A DNA stretch of 12,099 nt from contig USNU01000016.1 of the NCBI GenBank assembly GCA_900556095.1, positions 1 through 12,099 on the forward strand, given 5' to 3'. This DNA is from an uncultured Bacteroidales bacterium (GTDB taxonomy: Bacteria; Bacteroidota; Bacteroidia; Bacteroidales; Paludibacteraceae). This document shows, piece by piece, positions 6,928-12,099 of the stretch (positions are counted from its first letter, which is position 1; every line of letters begins with the position of its first letter). A program made the position numbers and the translations under genes. Below the pieces are notes generated by a model. The model searched no databases, was not told where the DNA came from, and saw nothing but the letters and a program-made list of their open reading frames with translations.

Positions 6928-8079
6928 ATGCCATCAAACAACTTTATTGACTACGTAAAGATATACTGCCGCTCGGGTAAGGGCGGTGCAGGGAGTATGC
7001 ACTTCCACCGTGCAAAATATCTGCCAAAGGGTGGTCCGGACGGCGGAGACGGCGGCCGCGGTGGCGATATCATTCTGAAGGGGAATCGCAACCTATGGAC
7101 GCTGCTACACCTGAAGTATCAAAAGCATGTGATGGCAACCGACGGCGGAAAGGGCGGCGAAAGTCGCTCTTTCGGCAAAGACGGCGAGGATAAGATTATC
7201 GAAGTACCTTGTGGTACGGTGGTTTATGACGGCGACACCGGTGAGTATATCTGCGAGGTAAAAGAGCATAATGAGCGTGTTATACTGCTTAAGGGCGGTC
7301 GCGGCGGATTAGGTAATTGGCATTTCCGCACAGCGACCAATCAGGCCCCCCGCTATGCACAGCCCGGCGAACCCGCCATAGAACGCAATGTAATCTTACA
7401 ACTGAAAGTACTCGCTGATGTGGGTTTGGTTGGTTTTCCGAATGCAGGTAAGTCCACGCTGCTGAGTGTGGTATCGGCAGGCAAACCCCAGATTGCAGAC
7501 TATCCGTTTACCACGCTGACACCACAATTAGGCATTGTGTCCTACAGAGACGGACAATCGTTTTGTATGGCAGATATACCAGGTATCATTGAGGGGGCAT
7601 CAGATGGTAAAGGTCTCGGACTACGTTTTCTGCGACATATTGAGCGCAATGCGGTGTTGCTGTTTATGGTGCCCGCCACGACTGAGGATATCGAAGCGGA
7701 ATATAACATTCTACTCAGCGAGTTGGAAAAATACAACCCACAATTGCTGACCAAAGCGCGTATATTGGCTATTAGCAAATGTGACATCGGTAAACAGCCG
7801 GATACGCAAAGACTTTCGGATAAATTGAGTATCCCCGTGGTGGCGATTTCATCGGTAAGCGGATTAGGTATCAGCGAACTGAAAGATATGCTGTGGACGG
7901 AACTGAATAAGGAGCAGAACCAAGTGATTGAGATTTCGCACTCGCCGATAGATGTAAAAACAATAGAGAAAAGCGAGCAACCACAAGAAGAGGAGGACGA
8001 ATCAAAGACGATTTACCTAAACGAAGTTGAGGAAGAATGGGATCTAAACAAGTATAAAGGAATCGGTTGGGACGAATAA
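6928..8079 (+). CDS. obg: GTPase Obg/CgtA (ribosome assembly)
   Basis: A 383-residue Obg-family GTPase acting late in 50S assembly and linked to stringent control. Residues 1 to about 158 form the glycine-rich Obg fold (for example GGPDGGDGGRGGD, 35-47). The G domain has P-loop GFPNAGKST (169-177), switch I DYPFTTLTPQLG (191-202), and switch II DIPG (216-219). The G4 box reads SKCD (283-286) instead of NKxD, and G5 is SSVSG (308-312). The OCT domain of many Obg proteins is missing; the C-terminus is an acidic tail (EEEDE, 354-358) ending in GIGWDE. The missing OCT and acidic tail are typical of Bacteroidota. It lies 46 bp after adk and 28 bp before the CLC gene, so the three probably form one transcript. 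Confidence 0.97.
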   Translation: MPSNNFIDYVKIYCRSGKGGAGSMHFHRAKYLPKGGPDGGDGGRGGDIILKGNRNLWTLLHLKYQKHVMATDGGKGGESRSFGKDGEDKIIEVPCGTVVYDGDTGEYICEVKEHNERVILLKGGRGGLGNWHFRTATNQAPRYAQPGEPAIERNVILQLKVLADVGLVGFPNAGKSTLLSVVSAGKPQIADYPFTTLTPQLGIVSYRDGQSFCMADIPGIIEGASDGKGLGLRFLRHIERNAVLLFMVPATTEDIEAEYNILLSELEKYNPQLLTKARILAISKCDIGKQPDTQRLSDKLSIPVVAISSVSGLGISELKDMLWTELNKEQNQVIEISHSPIDVKTIEKSEQPQEEEDESKTIYLNEVEEEWDLNKYKGIGWDE

Positions 8080-8107
8080 AAGACCACTTGTGACTAACAG
8101 AAATTAG

Positions 8108-9877
8108 ATGAGTACGTATGATCGGGTTATAGAATGGCGGGAACGCCACATCAGCGAGAAACAATTAGTATTGATTCTCAGTTTCTTTGTGGGCTGTTTT
8201 TCCGCTTTGGCGGCGATTATTCTGAAAACATTTATCCACCTTATCCAATGGTTCATCGAGGAGCACTTGATTGCCGATGAACACACATGGTGGTATCTCA
8301 TTTGTCCTATGATTGGTATCACGCTGTCGGCATTGTTTGTACGATACATCGTTAAAGATGACATTTCGCATGGTATCACAAAGATCTTATATGCCATATC
8401 TCAGCGCAAATCAATTATCAAAGCCCACAATATGTGGACATCCATTGTCGGATCTGGATTGACCATCGGTTTCGGTGGATCGGTCGGCGCAGAAGCACCT
8501 ATTGTATTAACTGGTGCTGCCATAGGGTCGAATCTTGCCAAGACATTTCGACTCGAACAAAAGACAATGATGCTAATGATTGGGTGTGGTGCAGCCGGGG
8601 CAATAGGCGGAATATTCAAAGCTCCTATTGCGGGATTGGTCTTTACGTTGGAAGTGCTGATGATGGACTTGACAATGGCATCTGTAGCGCCACTGCTGAT
8701 CTCGTCAGTAACGGCGACAGCTATCTCATATATCGCGACCGGTTCCACACCAATGTTCCCACTCAACACCTATGAAGCCTTCCACATATCGAACATTCCG
8801 TGGTATTTGATTTTGGGTATTGCGTGCGGACTAGTATCACTCTATTTCACACGCGGTATGAACCATTTGGAGCAATGGATGAAACACAAAGTGCAGAATT
8901 TTTGGTTGAAGATTGCATTAGGCGGTGTTACGTTGGGTGTGTTGATATTTCTCTTCCCACCGCTATATGGCGAGGGATACGGAGTAATTACGCAATTGAT
9001 TAACGGTGACTCACTATCGGCATTAGAAAATAGTCCTTTTACCCGTTGGGGAACAACGACATGGGTGGTTGTGGGCTATTTTGTACTGGTTATTGCTCTT
9101 AAGATTGTGGCTTCAGTGGCGACCAACGGCGGTGGTGGCGTGGGCGGTATTTTTGCCCCCTCGTTATTTATGGGTTCGTTAGTCGGGTTTGTTACGGCAC
9201 GTCTGCTTAACCTCACCGGCCTGAGCGTACCCGAGACTAATTTTGCCCTTGTAGGTATGTCCGGACTGATGTCGGGCGTTATGCATGCCCCATTGACGGG
9301 TATTTTTCTGATTGCCGAACTGACGGGTGGATATCATCTCTTTATGCCACTGATGATTGTGTCAGTGGTATCATATCTGACCATCAAACTCTTTGAGCCG
9401 CATAGTCTGTATGCTATGCGTTTGGCACAGAAAGGTGAACTGCTTACGCACAACAAAGACCGTAATGTACTGACGCTTTTGAAGATGGAGAATGTATTGG
9501 AGACCGACCTAACTACCATCTATCCGGAAATGACATTGGGTGAATTGGTGAAAGTGATTGCTGACAGCCACCGGAACATATTCCCCGTAATAGATCACGA
9601 AGGACACCTGAAAGGCGTGCTACTACTGGACGAGGTGCGGAATATTATGTTCCAACCACGCTTATACAAGCGTTTTACGGTGGGGCAACTGATGACCTCG
9701 CCTGAAGCAATACTGACGTTTGATATGCCGATGGAAAAAGTGATGGAGACATTTGAGGACACGGGAGCATGGAATCTGCCCGTAGTGGATGGCGAGCGAC
9801 GTTATCTCGGTTTCGTCTCCAAGTCCAAGATATTCAATTCATACAGGCATGTATTGGTACATTTCTCGGAAGAATAG
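8108..9877 (+). CDS. CLC-family chloride channel/transporter with two C-terminal CBS domains
   Basis: A 589-residue inner-membrane protein. The CLC core of about 10 or more membrane helices spans about 20-440. Helix-capping motifs are GGSVGAEAPIV (123-133), with E129 at the gating-glutamate position (E148 in E. coli ClcA), GGIFAP (346-351), and Y435 in SLYAM at the anion-coordinating tyrosine position (Y445). In AGLVFTLEVL (175-184), E182 aligns with E202 and V183 with the proton glutamate E203. The classic GSGIP selectivity motif reads ISHGI here (86-90). Two CBS domains follow, roughly 462-515 and 523-580, which in relatives bind adenine nucleotides. It may be an anion/proton antiporter or a passive channel; the sequence alone does not settle this. 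It starts 28 bp after obg, so it is probably co-transcribed with adk-obg, though a functional link is not obvious. Confidence 0.95.
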   Translation: MSTYDRVIEWRERHISEKQLVLILSFFVGCFSALAAIILKTFIHLIQWFIEEHLIADEHTWWYLICPMIGITLSALFVRYIVKDDISHGITKILYAISQRKSIIKAHNMWTSIVGSGLTIGFGGSVGAEAPIVLTGAAIGSNLAKTFRLEQKTMMLMIGCGAAGAIGGIFKAPIAGLVFTLEVLMMDLTMASVAPLLISSVTATAISYIATGSTPMFPLNTYEAFHISNIPWYLILGIACGLVSLYFTRGMNHLEQWMKHKVQNFWLKIALGGVTLGVLIFLFPPLYGEGYGVITQLINGDSLSALENSPFTRWGTTTWVVVGYFVLVIALKIVASVATNGGGGVGGIFAPSLFMGSLVGFVTARLLNLTGLSVPETNFALVGMSGLMSGVMHAPLTGIFLIAELTGGYHLFMPLMIVSVVSYLTIKLFEPHSLYAMRLAQKGELLTHNKDRNVLTLLKMENVLETDLTTIYPEMTLGELVKVIADSHRNIFPVIDHEGHLKGVLLLDEVRNIMFQPRLYKRFTVGQLMTSPEAILTFDMPMEKVMETFEDTGAWNLPVVDGERRYLGFVSKSKIFNSYRHVLVHFSEE

Positions 9878-9922
9878 CCGCTAAAAATTTCCTAAAAACC
9901 TAAATCCTCACCTCTATTGACC

Positions 9923-10531
9923 ATGAACAAAAAGATATTTATTTCAGCAATAGTTTTCTTGGTATGTATTCCGTTATTCGGCACGGCTGCAGCGAATACT
10001 ACAGAAAAGAAAAATATCTCCTATCGGCACGAGGTACGAGTGGGCGTAGGCGAAATGTTTTCCGATATTTTTATTAGGGCTTGGTCTGTAGATGAAAGAC
10101 AAAACATTTTTTGGATTCCCAACCTGTATGCAGACTACATGTACCATTTCAACCATTGGTTAAGTGCCGGTTTGCAGGTGAATACCACGTGGAATGGCGG
10201 CAAGTCACGCAAAAGAGATCAGGAAGATGCAGTTTGGCATTCCTATTTGTATGGTGTTGTTACCTTTATGCCCACAATACGCTTTACCTATTTTCATACA
10301 GACAAGAACCACGTGGCACTATACTCGGCATTGCATGCCGGCTATGGTGTGGGAATTGACAAGACAGGATATGAGGGAAGCGGATTTACGGGAGGCATGA
10401 CGGCATTGGGTATTTCTTTCGGCGGAGAACATTTGTTCGGTGCTTTTGAAATCGGAGGATTATTCAGTACAGGCCCTTACGAACAGATATGTTCCCGTAT
10501 GCTGTCTATGGCTATAGGGTATCGTTTGTAA
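9923..10531 (+). CDS. Exported protein of unknown function, probable small outer-membrane beta-barrel
   Basis: A 202-residue protein that I do not recognise as a named family. Residues 1 to about 25 are a signal peptide (MNKKIFISAIVFLVCIP, then LFGTAAA, with likely cleavage at AAA-N). The mature part alternates polar and aromatic residues in short stretches separated by turns, such as NLYADYMYHFNHWLSAGLQV, IRFTYF, HVALYSALHAGYGVGI and the last strand MLSMAIGYRL. This pattern fits an 8-stranded or similar barrel. I chose ATG 9923-9925 over an in-frame TTG two codons upstream (9917). It follows the CLC gene by 45 bp and ends at a strong terminator. No own promoter is clear, so it may be the last gene of the adk-obg-CLC transcript. 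Confidence 0.85.
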   Translation: MNKKIFISAIVFLVCIPLFGTAAANTTEKKNISYRHEVRVGVGEMFSDIFIRAWSVDERQNIFWIPNLYADYMYHFNHWLSAGLQVNTTWNGGKSRKRDQEDAVWHSYLYGVVTFMPTIRFTYFHTDKNHVALYSALHAGYGVGIDKTGYEGSGFTGGMTALGISFGGEHLFGAFEIGGLFSTGPYEQICSRMLSMAIGYRL

Positions 10532-10551
10532 ATTGTCTTGAAACATACAAA

Positions 10552-10584
10552 AAAAGAGACCATCCCCTATTGACGGTCTCTTTT
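10552..10584. terminator. Bidirectional rho-independent terminator between convergent genes
   Basis: AAAAGAGACC (10552-10561) pairs with GGTCTCTTTT (10575-10584), a 10-bp perfect stem extendable past one mismatch. On the plus strand it is followed by TTTT-CTATTTTT, and on the minus strand by a run of seven T. It lies 20 nt after the beta-barrel gene stop and 7 nt after the rluD stop, so it can end transcription from both sides. Confidence 0.88.
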
Positions 10585-10591
10585 CTATTTT

Positions 10592-11656
10592 TCAACATAG
10601 GGTGTTCGGTTCGTAATGACGCCATTTGTCGATGAGGGCGGTCATATCCTCCGGCCATTGGCTGTCGAAAAACATCCGTTCACAGGTACGCGGGTGGGTG
10701 AAGCCGAGGGTCTTGGCATGCAGTACCTGTCGCGGGCAGAGCGAAAAACAATTCTGTATATATTGGCGATATTTCTGCGTGCGCAAGCCCTTTAGAATCT
10801 CCATTCCGCCATATTTCTCGTCAGCAAACAACGGATGCCCTATATGCTTCATGTGAACACGTATCTGGTGGGTTCGTCCGGTTTCAAGCCGGCACTCTAC
10901 CAACGTCACATACGGATAACGCTCCAATACACGCCAATGGGTTATGGCTTTCTTTGCATTAGGGGTCTCCTCTAAATCCCATACCTTATATATAGTTCGG
11001 TCGCGGTTGTCGCGTGCCAATGCCCCCACGATGGTACCACTATCCTCCGCAAAAGTGCCCCAAACGAGAGCATTATAGGTTCGCTCGGTAGTATGGTCGA
11101 AGAACTGACGTGCAAGGTTGGCTTTTGCTTCCGGTGTTTTGGCAATAAGGAGCAATCCACTAGTATCCTTGTCTATACGATGCACCAAACCGATGCTCGG
11201 GTCATTGATATCAAGTGCTTGCGTGTGGCGGACTTTGCTTTGTTCTTGAAAATAGAACGCCAAAGCGTTGAGAAGGGTATGTTCATAGTTGCCATGCCCA
11301 GGATGGACGACCAGTCCCGCGGACTTATTGATAACCAATACGTCATCGTCTTCGTACACTACGTTGATGGGGATATTCTCAGGATAAATGGTATAGTCGT
11401 GAGGCTCATGGTCGAGTAAAACCTGGACAATATCAAGCGGTTTAATCTTATGATTGGAGGCTACAGCTTTGCCATTCACCCAAACATTGCCCGCATCGGC
11501 CGCATTCTGTATGCGGTTTCGCGAAGTACCTGCCATGTGTTCACTTAGGTACTTATCCACACGTTGTGGGGTTTGCCCTTTATCCACCTGACAACGCCAA
11601 CGCTCAAAAACCTCCTCTTCGTCTTCCGGAGAAACGATGTATAGTTCCTCTGCCAT
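10592..11656 (-). CDS. rluD: RluD/RluA-family 23S rRNA pseudouridine synthase
   Basis: A 354-residue RNA-modifying enzyme converting uridine to pseudouridine, in E. coli RluD at helix 69 of 23S rRNA. An S4 RNA-binding domain (about 31-80, QRVDKYLSEHMAGTSRNRIQ) precedes the catalytic domain. The signature HRIDKDTSG (159-167) carries the catalytic D162. The downstream family box is RLETGRTHQIRVHM (about 257-270), followed by GHPLFADEKYGG. Architecture and length match RluD, though the exact target uridines cannot be read from sequence. It starts 22 bp after the PASTA gene and is presumably co-transcribed. PASTA-rluD is a recurrent pair in Bacteroidota, often followed by ddl as I recall, but here the operon ends at a terminator. 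A nearly 20-residue acidic N-terminal extension (PEDEEEVFERW) precedes the S4 domain. Confidence 0.95.
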   Translation of the reverse strand: MAEELYIVSPEDEEEVFERWRCQVDKGQTPQRVDKYLSEHMAGTSRNRIQNAADAGNVWVNGKAVASNHKIKPLDIVQVLLDHEPHDYTIYPENIPINVVYEDDDVLVINKSAGLVVHPGHGNYEHTLLNALAFYFQEQSKVRHTQALDINDPSIGLVHRIDKDTSGLLLIAKTPEAKANLARQFFDHTTERTYNALVWGTFAEDSGTIVGALARDNRDRTIYKVWDLEETPNAKKAITHWRVLERYPYVTLVECRLETGRTHQIRVHMKHIGHPLFADEKYGGMEILKGLRTQKYRQYIQNCFSLCPRQVLHAKTLGFTHPRTCERMFFDSQWPEDMTALIDKWRHYEPNTLC

Positions 11657-11678
11657 ATCTCTCTAAATGCCCAACTGG

Positions 11679-12099
11679 TTAGAAGAAATCCTCTTCGCTC
11701 TCTTGCCCCTGTGTAGTAAGTGCCTTCTCTACATTAGTAGAGAGTTTCAAATTTACCATAGAGCCTTCTAATAACTGCTCTCCACTTGCGGGACTTTGAG
11801 AATATACTACCGGTTCGTTGACAGCCTCAGCATCCTGAGCATCATCATATTCGACGACTCCCACTGTAAGCCGTTGGGAGAGCAGCAATGAACGGGCGTT
11901 GGCTAATGTCAACCCCACCAGATTGGGTACAGATACCATTTCAGTTCCCTTTCCGAAACCAATCACCAATGTTACTATACTGCCCTCGTCAATGCGTTCA
12001 CCGGGCTGAAGCGCACGCCCGTTTTGTTTAACATCCAATACCAAATCCTTGTATTCGGAAGGTTCATACTCATACTGATCGCTCACACGAATGCCCATA
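11679..12099 (-). CDS. PASTA-domain protein, C-terminal part only (5' end outside window)
   Basis: The frame is open to the right edge, and 140 codons are visible (139 residues from the Met at 12096-12098, which is probably internal). The first part is the end of one PASTA repeat: YEYEPSEYKDLVLDVKQNG, then LQPGERIDEGSIVTLVIGFG. A complete PASTA repeat follows (about 51-120): VSVPNLVGLTLANARSLLL, then VVYSQSPASGEQLLEGSMVNLKLS. The tail is acidic (QESEEDFF). PASTA domains bind peptidoglycan stems or beta-lactams in penicillin-binding proteins and PknB-type kinases. In Bacteroidota they also occur in small membrane-anchored proteins with no enzyme domain, which is the likely identity here; the N-terminal membrane anchor is not visible. 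It is the first visible gene of the PASTA-rluD operon, 22 bp ahead of rluD. Confidence 0.9.
   Translation of the reverse strand, partial: MGIRVSDQYEYEPSEYKDLVLDVKQNGRALQPGERIDEGSIVTLVIGFGKGTEMVSVPNLVGLTLANARSLLLSQRLTVGVVEYDDAQDAEAVNEPVVYSQSPASGEQLLEGSMVNLKLSTNVEKALTTQGQESEEDFF

Noticed and set aside
8401..8769. A 122-residue minus-strand frame opposite the CLC gene
   Set aside because: It mirrors the Gly/Ala/Ile-rich membrane core of the CLC protein. No independent evidence supports it.
1..12099. CRISPR arrays, insertion sequences, prophage, tRNA or rRNA genes
   Set aside because: No regularly spaced repeats, transposase or phage motifs, terminal inverted repeats or tRNA-like cloverleaf sequences were seen. 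The gaps are short and the genes are housekeeping.

Overview
Nearly all of the window (about 167-12099) looks like a chromosomal segment of a Bacteroidales-type bacterium (phylum Bacteroidota). The signs are: promoters of the Bacteroidota type (TTTG, about 19 bp, TAnnTTTG) with A-rich leaders and no Shine-Dalgarno sequences; an Obg GTPase without the C-terminal OCT domain but with an acidic tail; a long secreted M16 peptidase; a stand-alone PASTA protein next to an RluD-type pseudouridine synthase; and the adk-obg gene pair. The content is core housekeeping: protein quality control, ribosome maturation and silencing, nucleoid structure, nucleotide metabolism and ion transport. I see no CRISPR array, prophage, transposon, tRNA or rRNA.

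Layout. 1-4685 (minus): rsfS, ftsH and an M16 zinc peptidase, transcribed in that order from a promoter near 4725-4755. The peptidase start overlaps the end of ftsH by 20 bp. 4902-5666 (minus): a rhomboid intramembrane serine protease. 5667-5884: a divergent control region with the rhomboid promoter and a textbook HU promoter, plus a 16-bp perfect palindrome in the HU leader. 5885-6148 (plus): HU-family DNA-binding protein, closed by a hairpin terminator. 6309-9877 (plus): adk, obg and a CLC chloride channel/transporter with two CBS domains. 9923-10531 (plus): a small exported, probably outer-membrane beta-barrel protein of unknown function. A bidirectional terminator follows at 10552-10584. 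10592-12099 (minus): a PASTA-domain protein (5' end outside the window) and an RluD-type 23S rRNA pseudouridine synthase.

The most important observation is at the left edge. The M16 peptidase reads normally from residue 1 to about 695-699 (ARFAN). It then switches, in frame, to about 55 residues that belong to the C-terminal domain of a mannitol dehydrogenase-family oxidoreductase, closest in my memory to Escherichia coli YeiQ. The two proteins share the string ARFAN at the join. This is best explained as a chimeric join (assembly, amplification or library artefact) between a Bacteroidales genome and an enterobacterial fragment, not as a new fusion enzyme. Positions 1 to about 166 should not be trusted as part of this organism.

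I found no convincing new biological system. The remaining points worth a second look are the HU-leader palindrome, the near-leaderless rhomboid promoter, the CLC protein with Val at the proton-glutamate position, and an orphan outer-membrane protein.
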